Assembly (NCBI GenBank): GCA_020025595.1
Contig: JAHHRV010000005.1
Location: forward strand, 1-64,000
Direction of reading: 5' to 3'
DNA length: 64,000 nucleotides
Origin: Oscillospiraceae bacterium
Lineage (GTDB): Bacteria; Bacillota; Clostridia; Oscillospirales; Oscillospiraceae
Shown: piece by piece, positions 8,748 through 17,019 of the stretch
How positions within the stretch are numbered: position 1 is the stretch's first letter
Layout: each line of letters starts with the position of its first letter
Notes under the pieces: model-generated
The model's database searches: none
What the model saw: only the letters and a program-made list of their open reading frames with translations
Told to the model about the DNA's origin: nothing
Made by a program: the position numbers and the translations under genes

Positions 8748-8776
8748 TTGACAGTTAAAATGTATTGTGTTACGGT
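8748..8776 (+). promoter_or_regulatory. Promoter for the hypB operon
   Basis: A perfect -35 TTGACA (8748-8753) and, 17 bases on, a weak -10 TACGGT (8771-8776). The poor -10 suggests a promoter that is weak or needs help. Transcription would start just upstream of the FadR-like palindrome. Confidence 0.5.
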
Positions 8777-8799
8777 CATCATAATCTACCACGGTTCTT

Positions 8800-8814
8800 A
8801 ACTGGTCAGACCAG
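8800..8814. promoter_or_regulatory. FadR-type operator palindrome before hypB
   Basis: AACTGGTCAGACCAG contains the perfect palindrome CTGGTC-A-GACCAG. It fits the TNGTNNNACNA pattern of FCD-subfamily GntR regulators and closely resembles the E. coli FadR site AACTGGTCnGACCAGTT. It lies just downstream of the likely transcription start and 30 bases before the hypB start codon, a position suited to repression. The divergent FCD regulator is the natural binder. Confidence 0.7.
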
Positions 8815-8843
8815 AGTGAGAACAGGAAAAGGAGGAGGTTTAT

Positions 8844-9521
8844 GTGGCAGGTTATAGAGTGATTGAGGTCAAGGAAGGCATTCTTGCCAACAACGACCGG
8901 CAGGCGGATGCGCTGCGCAGGGAGTTGAAGCAGAAGAAAACATTTCTGTTGAATCTGATGTCTTCTCCCGGTGCCGGAAAGACCACAACGCTGTGCCGCA
9001 CCGTTGAAGCGTTAACAGATACGATGCGTATTGGCGTGATGGAGGCAGACATTGACTCTGATGTGGACGCCAAAACCATGACCGATGCAGGCGCGAAGGC
9101 CATTCAGCTTCACACCGGCGGTATGTGTCATCTGGATGCCGAAATGACCCGTCAGGGGCTGGAAGCTCTGGGTGACGAGCAGCTGGATCTGATTGTGCTG
9201 GAAAATGTGGGCAATCTTGTATGCCCCGCAGAATTTGACACCGGTGCCGTGAAGAATGCCATGATTCTGTCTGTGCCGGAGGGCCACGATAAACCCCTCA
9301 AGTACCCGCTGATTTTCTCTGTGTGCGATGTGCTGATCATCAACAAAATTGATGTGCTGCCTTACTTTGACTTTGACATGGATAAGGCAGTTGATTACGC
9401 CAGAATGCGCAACCCCAACATTGAAATTATTCCCGTTTCCGCCAAAACCGGCGAGGGAATGGATGCCTGGGCAGACTGGCTCCGCCGCCAGGTGGAAAGC
9501 TGGAAGCAAGGCGAAAATTAA
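8844..9521 (+). CDS. hypB: Nickel-incorporation GTPase HypB
   Basis: 225 residues of the SIMIBI GTPase class that helps deliver nickel to hydrogenase or other nickel enzymes. The P-loop SSPGAGKT is at residues 40-47, a switch region with EADIDSDVD is near 73, the family-specific GGMCHLDAEM (Cys and His metal ligands) is near 92-101, and the NKID guanine-binding motif is near 167. The N-terminal CxxCGC nickel site and the poly-His region of some HypB proteins are absent. The GTG at 8844 is the start: AGGAGG lies 7 bases upstream, and the overlapping ATG opens a frame that stops after six codons. It is first in an operon with an Fe-S flavoprotein (17-base gap) and hypA. Confidence 0.9.
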   Translation: MAGYRVIEVKEGILANNDRQADALRRELKQKKTFLLNLMSSPGAGKTTTLCRTVEALTDTMRIGVMEADIDSDVDAKTMTDAGAKAIQLHTGGMCHLDAEMTRQGLEALGDEQLDLIVLENVGNLVCPAEFDTGAVKNAMILSVPEGHDKPLKYPLIFSVCDVLIINKIDVLPYFDFDMDKAVDYARMRNPNIEIIPVSAKTGEGMDAWADWLRRQVESWKQGEN

Positions 9522-9538
9522 AAAAGGAGAGCGAGAAT

Positions 9539-12289
9539 ATGTCTGATTTTAATCCTGTTCCTTATGAAGTACCGGCAGATCTTCCCAAGAGACCCATTAT
9601 TCTGAAGCTGGCGCAGCTGATCACCAACCGCATGGGTCGCAAGGTGACTTACGACGATCCGGAATACTGGGGCCTTCAGTGCGTAGTCACCGACGAGATG
9701 GCCGAAGTAGCCCTCAAGATGAAGGTGCGCAAGCCCAAAACGCTGGAACAGCTGGTAAAGCTCACTGGCAAGGATCCTGAAAAGCTCGAGAAACTGCTCT
9801 TTGAAATGAGCTGCATCGGCCTGATCGAGTATAACTGGGAGAATCTGGACGGAAAGAATCCGGAGCACAAGAAGCGTTATGTTCTGCCGCTCTTTGTTCC
9901 CGGAAGCGCCGAATTTATGAATATGAACGAAAAGCAGCTGGAGGAACACCCGGAGCTTGCCAAGTTCTTTGAGCGCATGAGCTGTGAGGCTCTGGAGAAG
10001 GTGGCACCTATGGTGCCTCCCGGAGGTGCCGGAGTAGGTATGCATGTTATCCCGGTGGAGAAAGCCATCGAGGCCGAGAGCAAATCCATCTCCATTGAGC
10101 ATATCTCCCATTGGCTGGACAAGTACGATGGAAAGTACGCATCCTCTCCTTGTGCCTGTCGGCTGTCCAGAAGAACATATGACGAGGGCTGCGGCGATGA
10201 CCCCAATGACTGGTGCATCGCCATCGGTGACATGGCAGACTATCTTGTGGAGACCAATCGGGGCAAGTACATCACCAAGGAAGAGGCTCTGGAAATCTTC
10301 CGCAAGGCTGAAGAGAACGGCTTCGTCCATCAGATCACAAATATCGACGGCGAGGACAAGATCTTTGCCATCTGCAACTGTAATATTAATGTATGTTACG
10401 CGCTGAGAACCTCTCAGCTGTTCAACACGCCGAACCTGAGCCGCACGGCATATGTGGCACGGGTGAATCCTCAGGACTGCGTGGCCTGCGGCAGATGCGT
10501 GGAATACTGTCCCGCAGGCGCAGTAAAGCTGGGTCAGAAACTATGTACCACCAGCGGACCTGTGGAGTATCCCCGACATGAGCTTCCGGATGCAACAAAG
10601 TGGGGCCCGGAGAAGTGGGATCCAAACTACCGGGACACCGCCCGAATCAATTGCTACGACACCGGCACATCCCCATGTAAGACTGCTTGCCCTGCCCATA
10701 TTGCGGTTCAGGGCTATCTGAAGCTGGCGGCTCAGGGACGGTTCCGGGAGGCTCTGGCGCTGATTAAGCGGGAAAATCCCTTCCCGGCAGTGTGCGGACG
10801 GGTATGTAACCGCCGCTGCGAGGATGCTTGCACCCGCGGCACCATTGACCAGGCTGTTGCCATTGACGAGGTGAAGCGGTTCATCGCTCAGCAGGATCTG
10901 AACGCTGAAACCCGGTACATTCCGCCCGTAGTTACTCCAACACTTCAGGAGGGCGGCTTCAAGCAGAAAATCGCTATTATCGGTGCCGGCCCTGCCGGAA
11001 TGAGCTGCGCATTCTATCTGGCAGAAAAGGGCTACAAGCCCACCGTATTCGATAAAGCACCCCGTCCCGGCGGTATGATGTCCAACGGCATCCCGTCCTT
11101 CCGTCTGGAGCAGGATGTTGTGGACGCAGAAATTGACATTCTGCGGGAAATGGGCGTGGAATTCCGCTGTAATACCGAAATCGGCAAGGATATCACCATC
11201 CAGCAGCTGCGTGAGCAGGGATATGCAGGTTTCTATGTGGCTATCGGTCTGCAGAACGGCGGCAAACTGGCTGTCCCCGGAGCTGATGCCAAGGGCGTAG
11301 AAGCCGGCATCGATTTCATCAAGGGAATCAATATCGGCGGCCCCAGAGAAATCACCGGAAATGTCGTCGTCATCGGCGGCGGTAATATCGCCTGCGATGT
11401 GGCACGAACTGCCGTGCGCTGCGGAGCAAATGTTTCCATGTACAGCCTGGAAGGCTATGATGAGATGCCCTGCGGCCCCGAGGACCGGGAAGAATGTGAG
11501 CGGGATGGAATCCAGATCCATGCAGGATGGGGCCCCGCTGAGATTACAACAGAAAACGGTCAGTGCACCGGCGTAACCTTTAAGCGCTGCACCAGGGTCA
11601 AGAACGCCCAGGGCCGCTTTGCTCCGGAATATGATGAATTCGTCACAGAGCATATGGAGTGCAGTATGGTTCTGTACTGCATCGGCCAGCGGGTAGAGTG
11701 GAAGGAACTGCTAAAGGGGACAAAGGTGGAGCTGAATCCCAACGGAACCGCCAAGGCAGACCCGGTCACATACCAGACCGCAGAGCCGGACATCTTCGTA
11801 GGCGGAGATGTGTTCAGCGGTCAGAAATTTGTGATTGATGCCATTGCCGCAGGCAAAGAAGGTGCTGTCTCTCTGCACCGGTATGTACAGCCTCACAGCA
11901 GTCTGACGATCGGACGCAACCGCCGTCAGTTCATCGCAATGGACAAGGACAATCTGGCAATCGAGGACTATGACAACACGCCGCGTCAGCGCCCCGGTTA
12001 TAACGAAGCACTTAGAAAGACCTTCCGGGATGACCGTACAGGCTTTACCCCGGAACAGGTCAAGGCAGAAACCAGCCGCTGCCTGGGCTGCGGCGCTTCC
12101 GTTGTGGATCCCAACAAGTGCATCGGCTGTGGCGTATGCACAACCAAGTGCGCCTTTGATGCCATCAAGCTGTACCGTGAGCGGCCGGAATGCAGTGAGA
12201 TGCTGCGTCTTGAGGACAAGATGAAGAAGATTCTGCCTTACATGGTGAAGCGGGATATCAAGATCCGGTTTGGAAAGAAGGAGCAGTGA
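9539..12289 (+). CDS. Large Fe-S flavoprotein oxidoreductase (glutamate-synthase small-subunit-like)
   Basis: 916 residues. Domains in order: residues about 1-150, a winged-helix-like N-terminal part; 200-290, an unusual Cys cluster (CACR near 204, GC near 217, WC near 225, CNCNINVC near 280); a 4Fe-4S motif CVACGRCVEYCP near 314; an Fe-S region typical of GltD proteins (CKTACP, then VCGRVCNRRCEDAC) near 380-440; an FAD fold with IIGAGPAGMSC near 479; an NAD(P)H fold with VVIGGGNIACDVA near 610; and a C-terminal ferredoxin-like part (CLGCG, CIGCGVCTTKC) near 847-875. It should move electrons between NAD(P)H and a ferredoxin-like or unknown partner. The first ATG has AAAGGAG upstream. Its stop shares one base with the hypA start, so it is co-translated with nickel chaperones. 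The true substrate is unknown. Confidence 0.82.
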   Translation: MSDFNPVPYEVPADLPKRPIILKLAQLITNRMGRKVTYDDPEYWGLQCVVTDEMAEVALKMKVRKPKTLEQLVKLTGKDPEKLEKLLFEMSCIGLIEYNWENLDGKNPEHKKRYVLPLFVPGSAEFMNMNEKQLEEHPELAKFFERMSCEALEKVAPMVPPGGAGVGMHVIPVEKAIEAESKSISIEHISHWLDKYDGKYASSPCACRLSRRTYDEGCGDDPNDWCIAIGDMADYLVETNRGKYITKEEALEIFRKAEENGFVHQITNIDGEDKIFAICNCNINVCYALRTSQLFNTPNLSRTAYVARVNPQDCVACGRCVEYCPAGAVKLGQKLCTTSGPVEYPRHELPDATKWGPEKWDPNYRDTARINCYDTGTSPCKTACPAHIAVQGYLKLAAQGRFREALALIKRENPFPAVCGRVCNRRCEDACTRGTIDQAVAIDEVKRFIAQQDLNAETRYIPPVVTPTLQEGGFKQKIAIIGAGPAGMSCAFYLAEKGYKPTVFDKAPRPGGMMSNGIPSFRLEQDVVDAEIDILREMGVEFRCNTEIGKDITIQQLREQGYAGFYVAIGLQNGGKLAVPGADAKGVEAGIDFIKGINIGGPREITGNVVVIGGGNIACDVARTAVRCGANVSMYSLEGYDEMPCGPEDREECERDGIQIHAGWGPAEITTENGQCTGVTFKRCTRVKNAQGRFAPEYDEFVTEHMECSMVLYCIGQRVEWKELLKGTKVELNPNGTAKADPVTYQTAEPDIFVGGDVFSGQKFVIDAIAAGKEGAVSLHRYVQPHSSLTIGRNRRQFIAMDKDNLAIEDYDNTPRQRPGYNEALRKTFRDDRTGFTPEQVKAETSRCLGCGASVVDPNKCIGCGVCTTKCAFDAIKLYRERPECSEMLRLEDKMKKILPYMVKRDIKIRFGKKEQ

Positions 12290-12654
12290 TGCACGAACTG
12301 GGTATTGTGATGCATGTCATCAAGTCGGTGGAGAATGTGGCTCAGGAAAATCAGCTGGACTCGATCAGTGCAGTGACTCTGGAAATCGGAGAGGTTTCCG
12401 GCGTGGTTCACCACTATCTGACGGACTGCTGGGCATGGGCGGTAAAGAAAACCGACATTCTCAAAGATGCCGAGTTGCGGATCGAGTCACTGCCTGCGGT
12501 GACCCACTGTGACGGCTGTCAGGCAGATTATCCTACGGTAGAATACGGCAAAATCTGCCCCCATTGCGGCAGCGACAAGACATGGCTTCTCACAGGAACG
12601 GAAATGAATATCAAGGAGATCGAGGTACCGCTACCGGACTCCGGGGATTCATAA
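12289..12654 (+). CDS. hypA: Nickel metallochaperone HypA
   Basis: 121 residues. It begins MHELG: the His at position 2 and the adjacent Glu are the conserved nickel-binding start, which fixes the ATG at 12289 over an in-frame GTG one codon earlier. The zinc loop is present as CDGC near 74 and CPHC near 90. HypA hands nickel to an apo-enzyme together with HypB. The start overlaps the stop of the upstream oxidoreductase as TGATG. No hypC, hypD, hypE, hypF, hydrogenase or urease subunit is in the window, so the nickel client is elsewhere or is the operon's own oxidoreductase pathway. Confidence 0.9.
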   Translation: MHELGIVMHVIKSVENVAQENQLDSISAVTLEIGEVSGVVHHYLTDCWAWAVKKTDILKDAELRIESLPAVTHCDGCQADYPTVEYGKICPHCGSDKTWLLTGTEMNIKEIEVPLPDSGDS

Positions 12655-12730
12655 CATTCTGAATCGTGTTATTTTTCATAGCTCATTTCCACAGGAAGTA
12701 ATTCCGGCAGGGAAGAGTTCTGAGTAAGCA

Positions 12731-12765
12731 AAAAACTCCAGCTGTAGTCTTACAGCTGGAGTTTT
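12731..12765. terminator. Bidirectional hairpin terminator
   Basis: AAAAACTCCAGCTGTA pairs with TACAGCTGGAGTTTT (11-bp GC-containing core) with A and T runs on either side. It lies between the convergent hypA and EamA genes. Confidence 0.85.
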
Positions 12766-12786
12766 CTATTAATTGCTTACAAAGGC

Positions 12787-13656
12787 TTATGCCCATATTG
12801 CCATAACTAAGGTTCCGACAACCATCAGGCACAGTCCGGCAAAGGCTTTTGCACTGAGCTTTTCTTTGAATACGATATAGGAAAAGATAACTGTTACCAC
12901 AATACTGAGCTTATCGATTGGCACAACTACGCTGACAACTCCATTTTGAATTGCATAATAGTAGAATAGCCATGATGCTCCGGTTGCCAGACCCGACAGT
13001 GAAATGAACCCAAGCTCGCGACCGTTAATTTTCTTTACTTGCCCCTGTTTTCCCTTTGCGAACACAATGAGCCATGCCATAATTAGGACGAAGCCTGTGC
13101 GGATGGCTGTTCCCAGATTTGATTCTACATCTTTAATTCCAATCTTTGCAAAAATCGAGGTCAGTGCAGCAAACACCGCAGAGAGAACCGCATACATCAT
13201 CCACTGGTTATTTATTTCCTGCTTGCCTGCGTCTGCTTTTTTCTGAATCATCAGGAATATACCGATTGCAAGAATTGCTGTTCCAGCCAGCTTGATTGTC
13301 AAATGGTCGGTTTCATGGAACAGCAGGATCGCAAGAAGAACAGATAACACTGTGCTGGATTTGTCGATCGGCATGACTTTATTGATGTCACCTAAAGAAA
13401 GTGCCTTAAAATAGCATATCCAGGATGCACCTGTAGCAATACCGGACAAGGCTAAAAAGAATAGCGATTTTTGTGAAATTGCGGTAATTGTATGGGCAGA
13501 ACCTGCCACAAATACCATAATCCATGAAAAAATCAGAACAACAATCGTTCTGATTGCTGTTGCAACATCAGAATCCGTATCTTTAATTCCGCATTTTGCA
13601 AGAATGGCTGTGACTCCTCCAAAGAAAGCGGAAAAGACAGATGCAATCAGCCACAT
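12787..13656 (-). CDS. EamA/DMT-family transporter
   Basis: 289 residues with ten hydrophobic segments arranged as two EamA repeats of five (about residues 1-135 and 150-288). Both halves contain the same GxATGASWxxYYxA-like stretch: SGIATGASWICYFKA and SGLATGASWLFYYYA. The family exports or imports small metabolites such as amino acids, sugars or drugs; which one cannot be told here. The ribosome site (AAAGG, 11 bases upstream) is weak. A promoter lies about 40 bases upstream. Confidence 0.85.
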   Translation of the reverse strand: MWLIASVFSAFFGGVTAILAKCGIKDTDSDVATAIRTIVVLIFSWIMVFVAGSAHTITAISQKSLFFLALSGIATGASWICYFKALSLGDINKVMPIDKSSTVLSVLLAILLFHETDHLTIKLAGTAILAIGIFLMIQKKADAGKQEINNQWMMYAVLSAVFAALTSIFAKIGIKDVESNLGTAIRTGFVLIMAWLIVFAKGKQGQVKKINGRELGFISLSGLATGASWLFYYYAIQNGVVSVVVPIDKLSIVVTVIFSYIVFKEKLSAKAFAGLCLMVVGTLVMAIWA

Positions 13657-13977
13657 ACGATCACGAGCCTTTCAGAATATGTTGAAATACAGTATACTCC
13701 ATTTGAAATTTTTTTCAATCAAGGATCAATTAAATGTATGTAAACTTTAAGCAGGCGTTCAGCTGGACGATTATGTCTTTCATCGAAAAGATAGCACTTG
13801 GGACACTCCTTATGGTAACAGGGAAGCAGGAAGTTTCGCTGCTGAACGCATAGGTTTGCCCACAATCGGTCCGCAATAGACACGGCAGGCCATGCACATC
13901 GCGCTCTCCTGAGTCATAGTATGAAGCGGTCAGCGCCCTACTGACCAAAATTGAAAAAGAGGAGCGTGTATTAGATA
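13657..13977. other. Gene-free interval, possible decayed coding sequence
   Basis: A 321-base interval. On the minus strand TTGAAA (13718-13713), 16 bases, TATACT (13696-13691) is a fair promoter for the EamA gene. Rightward, two short stretches translate with protein-like composition but lack start codons and are closed by stops: one from about 13752 to the TAG near 13877, and one from about 13919 that runs in another frame into the next gene. They may be the remains of a broken gene. I see no RNA gene or terminator here. Confidence 0.3.
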
Positions 13978-14826
13978 ATGTCATTGTCTTGCAATCAGAC
14001 AGAAAATCCAGGATGCAACCTGAGAATCGACTACTCGACAATTCAGGGGGAGCGGATCCTTCCTTTTCAGATATCTCTCAACTTGACCGACTCCGTCCTC
14101 GAACCAGCTGTCGGCGAGAACCAGCGGTTCTGCTATGATATTATGGCCGTCGGCGAAGATACTCCGATGTATGCTGATCTAAGTCATCTGGTGTTAGGAA
14201 TCTGTGACGAAATAACGGCCGAGGAGATTGTGAATATCACCGTTATTATAAACGGAGTGGCCCAGGAAGTCGTATTTGGAGAAGGCGGAAATGTGGAGCT
14301 GCGCCCTGCTGACAGACCTGATCCTCCTACTGGATGCCCCGGCCTGAAATTCGATTTCCCGCTGGATAAGGTATACGGAACCATGCGTATCTGTTTCGAA
14401 TTGACAGTGGCCAGAGAGGTGGCAGGGATTGATGTCTGTCTGTCCGGCGGCAATACGACAGCAGAGGGGCTGGAAATCTGCGGTCCCGCTTGTGAAAAGC
14501 ACAGCGGAGGCTGTCCGGTGATCGGGTATCAGCGCTCCACCGTCTGTGTGCCTGTGACGGTGACCCCCTTTGCACATGTGGGAACGCCGATCACGAGCTG
14601 CTGCGGCGAACCCGTCGTAACGGGGGATGAAATCTGTCCGCGGGGCGGCGAGGTCTGTCGTTTTACCATCAAACAGGAGGTTTGTGTCGCCGTCCCCGTG
14701 GAATTCGGTGCCCGGGCTGTGACTGGGACGCCCACCGTCCAGTGCGGCGAAGCCAGTAATAGAAATATTTGCGCGGACTGCACCCCTGTCGATACAACTG
14801 TGAGCGATCAAAAAGAGGAGTGTTGA
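13978..14826 (+). CDS. Cysteine-rich protein of unknown function, possibly spore- or surface-associated
   Basis: 282 residues, rich in Cys, Pro, Thr and Val, without signal peptide or membrane segment. Residues about 30-165 form a beta-rich domain with spaced cysteines. The C-terminal part has two related units opening VCVPVTVTPFAHVGTP (near 186) and VCVAVPVEFGARAVTGTP (near 235), each followed by Cys-containing turns (SCCGEP, VQCGE). This look, cytoplasmic with many Cys and beta repeats, recalls crosslinked spore-coat or appendage proteins of Firmicutes, but I cannot assign a family. The ribosome site GAGGAG is 13 bases from the ATG, longer than usual; an in-frame stop just upstream excludes an earlier start. 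A terminator follows. Confidence 0.65.
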   Translation: MSLSCNQTENPGCNLRIDYSTIQGERILPFQISLNLTDSVLEPAVGENQRFCYDIMAVGEDTPMYADLSHLVLGICDEITAEEIVNITVIINGVAQEVVFGEGGNVELRPADRPDPPTGCPGLKFDFPLDKVYGTMRICFELTVAREVAGIDVCLSGGNTTAEGLEICGPACEKHSGGCPVIGYQRSTVCVPVTVTPFAHVGTPITSCCGEPVVTGDEICPRGGEVCRFTIKQEVCVAVPVEFGARAVTGTPTVQCGEASNRNICADCTPVDTTVSDQKEEC

Positions 14827-14845
14827 AGAACAGCATAAAATGAAG

Positions 14846-14889
14846 AATTCCGGGGAAGGTTCAAGAGAGAACCAACCTCGGAATTTTTT
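14846..14889 (+). terminator. Hairpin terminator after the cysteine-rich gene
   Basis: AATTCCG pairs with CGGAATT, with an inner AGGTTC/GAACC(A)ACC helix, followed by six T. It ends the transcript of the cysteine-rich protein gene. Confidence 0.7.
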
Positions 14890-15032
14890 GTATCCAGAAT
14901 CGCACATTGACAGATTTGGCAAAATAAAAAGATGCAGAATACAATTGCCAATTGAGGGGCTGACCGGTGCGGTCGTTGTTTAATTCAATACAACAAGATC
15001 AGAAATGCTTCAAAACAGCATTATATACAAAA

Positions 15033-15060
15033 AAGGGAGTATCCATAAAGATACTCCCTT
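15033..15060 (-). terminator. Terminator of tRNA-Pro
   Basis: AAGGGAGTATC and GATACTCCCTT form an 11-bp stem with a 6-base loop; on the minus strand a T run follows. The stem begins directly at the CCA end of the tRNA, so very little 3' trailer is left. Confidence 0.8.
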
Positions 15061-15136
15061 GGTCCGAGTGACTGGATTCGAACCAGCGGCCTCTTGAACC
15101 CCATTCAAGCGCGATACCAAACTTCGCCACACCCGG
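15060..15136 (-). tRNA. tRNA-Pro (anticodon GGG)
   Basis: 77 bases on the minus strand including an encoded CCA end. Acceptor arm CCGGGTG/CACTCGG, D arm GCGA/TCGC with a TTTGGTA loop, anticodon arm CTTGA/TCAAG with loop ATGGGGT (anticodon GGG), T arm GCTGG/CCAGT with TTCGAAT, and discriminator A. It reads CCC and CCU proline codons. Confidence 0.95.
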
Positions 15137-15312
15137 ATACGCTGTTCACTTGACAGCTCAGATATAATATCATGCCGTATCAGAAAATGCAAGCCTTTTT
15201 TTAAAAATTTTTTGAAAAATTTTTGTCGGCCTCTGTCAGAGCCGGTGGTCACGAGTTGATAAAGGCAATTGTGTGTGGTATTATGTAACAAAACATTTAA
15301 TTGGAGGCTCAT

Positions 15313-16080
15313 ATGATTGCAAATTATCACACTCACACCTGGCGCTGCAATCATGCAGAAGGAAAAGAAGAAGACTATGTGCGCAACGGCATCAAGCGAG
15401 GTCTGGAAATCCTTGGATTTTCCGATCATTCGCCCTATATTTTTCCGGGCGATTATGTCTCTACATTCCGTATGAGGATCGATCAGCTGGACGGCTATGT
15501 TGAAACGGTATTAGACCTGAGAAAGCAGTTTCAGGAGGAAATTCAGATTCCCCTTGGACTGGAGATTGAATATTATCCCCAGCTGCTGCCGGAGCTTTTG
15601 CCGATTCTTCGGGATCGTCCTATTGATTATCTGCTGCTGGGTCAACATTACCTGGGGAATGAAGTAAACGACCATTATAACGGACACCTTACCGGGGACG
15701 ATACGCTGCTGAAGCGGTACTGCTACCAGTCTATGGATGCCATGAACACAGGTCTGTTTACTTATTTTGCACACCCGGATCTGTTCCATTATGAAGGAAA
15801 CTCAGATACATATCAGAGATATATGCGCCAGATCTGCAAAGAGGCAATCAGCTGCCATATGCCTCTGGAATTCAATTTGCTGGGGCTTGAACTGGGACGG
15901 AACTACCCGAACACATTGTTCTGGCAGATTGCTGCAGAAGAGGGATGCAGCGTGATTCTCGGATGCGACGCGCACAAGCCTGAAGCATTGCTGAATGTTT
16001 CTGTGGAGCAGAAGGCCCTGCACACGATCGAGGATCTGGGATTAAACCTGGTTGACAAAGTGGAGCTGCGCAAGATCTGA
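15313..16080 (+). CDS. PHP-domain phosphatase, histidinol-phosphatase type
   Basis: 255 residues of the PHP superfamily, close to the HisK/HisJ type that dephosphorylates L-histidinol phosphate. Metal-binding motifs: HTH at residues 6-8, SDHSP at 37-41, a GQH near 117, AHPD near 155 and CDAH near 219. These make a trinuclear metal site on a distorted TIM barrel. The ATG at 15313 is chosen because TGGAGG lies 5 bases before it. No other histidine gene is nearby, so the in vivo substrate could be another phosphomonoester. Confidence 0.83.
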   Translation: MIANYHTHTWRCNHAEGKEEDYVRNGIKRGLEILGFSDHSPYIFPGDYVSTFRMRIDQLDGYVETVLDLRKQFQEEIQIPLGLEIEYYPQLLPELLPILRDRPIDYLLLGQHYLGNEVNDHYNGHLTGDDTLLKRYCYQSMDAMNTGLFTYFAHPDLFHYEGNSDTYQRYMRQICKEAISCHMPLEFNLLGLELGRNYPNTLFWQIAAEEGCSVILGCDAHKPEALLNVSVEQKALHTIEDLGLNLVDKVELRKI

Positions 16081-16122
16081 TCTTCGTTCCGGATTGAAAG
16101 TTTATAGAATCGTGACGAAAAC

Positions 16123-16158
16123 AGAGGGAGAAGTCTGAAAACTCAGATTTCTCTCTCT
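16123..16158 (+). terminator. Hairpin terminator after PHP phosphatase
   Basis: AGAGGGAGAAGTCTGA pairs with TCAGATTTCTCTCTCT with a 4-base loop and G-T or mismatch positions, followed by an A/T-rich tract. It lies 42 bases after the stop codon. Confidence 0.6.
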
Positions 16159-16239
16159 AACTTTATTGCTGTATTTCTTTTGATCTGCGCCTTAATTTCA
16201 AAGAATTCTGAACAAATATTTCGGTAAACGATGCGTCGA

Positions 16240-16268
16240 TTGATTTTCAGGCAGTGCAGTGCTATCAT
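16240..16268 (+). promoter_or_regulatory. Sigma-A promoter for XRE regulator
   Basis: TTGATT (16240-16245), a 17-base spacer and TATCAT (16263-16268), 33 bases before the start codon. Confidence 0.65.
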
Positions 16269-16300
16269 GAAACCACCAAAACAGAAAGGCGGGCACGCAA

Positions 16301-16984
16301 ATGGATGCTGAGAGATTCGGCGCTTTCGTTCAGACAAGGCGCAAGGAGCTGGGTATGAAGCAGGCTGACCTGGCACAGCAGATTCATGTAACAGACAAGG
16401 CAATTTCCCGTTGGGAAAGAGGCGTGGGGTTCCCGGACATTAAACTTCTGGAGCCTTTGGCACAGGCGCTGGATGTCAGCATTCTGGAACTGATCCGGTC
16501 CGAGCGAATAGATGAAAAGTCCATTTCCACCGGGGAGGCGGCAGAAGCCGTTGCCAAGACTCTGGATGTAGCCTGTACCCAGTATCGCTCCATCTACCGC
16601 CATCCGGCCTATTGGATTTTCAGCCTTGCCATTTACGCAGCGATGGCTTATCTGATCGTGACGCTGTGCTACTTTGTGGATGCGGTCTGGATCCGAGTGA
16701 TGGCAGTCTATCTGGTGCTTGTATGTGCAAGCTTCGGTATAAGCGGTGTTTCTGCACTGCTGGAGCAGCTGCTCAATCCGAATATCCCGCTGAAACCACG
16801 CAAGAAACTCTACTATGTTCTCCAGACAATCGCATTTCTGGGCGGTCTGCTGTTGGTTTTGAGCTTTCCAATCAAACAGGAAAAAGGCCAGGAGCTTTGT
16901 GACATTCTTCGGCTAGCGGGCTTTGCCATGATGCTGCCGAACTTTTTATACGCGTATTTCTCAGGCAAAAAAGATGACGATTGA
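16301..16984 (+). CDS. XRE-type regulator with C-terminal membrane segments
   Basis: 227 residues. Residues about 5-62 are a Cro/CI-type helix-turn-helix (KQADLAQQIHVTDKAISRWERG). The rest holds about four hydrophobic segments near 103-125, 128-155, 172-195 and 205-222. This architecture, a DNA-binding head on a small membrane domain, is common in Firmicutes; such proteins may sense envelope state, but the signal is unknown. The start ATG has AAAGG upstream at 12 bases, and a promoter sits just ahead. It converges with the LTA-synthase-like gene and shares its terminator. Confidence 0.8.
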   Translation: MDAERFGAFVQTRRKELGMKQADLAQQIHVTDKAISRWERGVGFPDIKLLEPLAQALDVSILELIRSERIDEKSISTGEAAEAVAKTLDVACTQYRSIYRHPAYWIFSLAIYAAMAYLIVTLCYFVDAVWIRVMAVYLVLVCASFGISGVSALLEQLLNPNIPLKPRKKLYYVLQTIAFLGGLLLVLSFPIKQEKGQELCDILRLAGFAMMLPNFLYAYFSGKKDDD

Positions 16985-16990
16985 ATAGGA

Positions 16991-17018
16991 AAAGAGGCAG
17001 AGATAAGTCTGCCTCTTT
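16991..17018. terminator. Bidirectional hairpin terminator
   Basis: AAAGAGGCAG and CTGCCTCTTT form a 10-bp stem with an 8-base loop and T/A runs on each side, between the convergent XRE and LTA-synthase-like genes. Confidence 0.8.
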
Positions 17019-17019
17019 T

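Noticed and set aside
13730..14041. 103-codon - strand frame upstream of the EamA gene
   Set aside because: No ribosome site, no hydrophobic or motif pattern, and it overlaps the start of the cysteine-rich gene; treated as chance.
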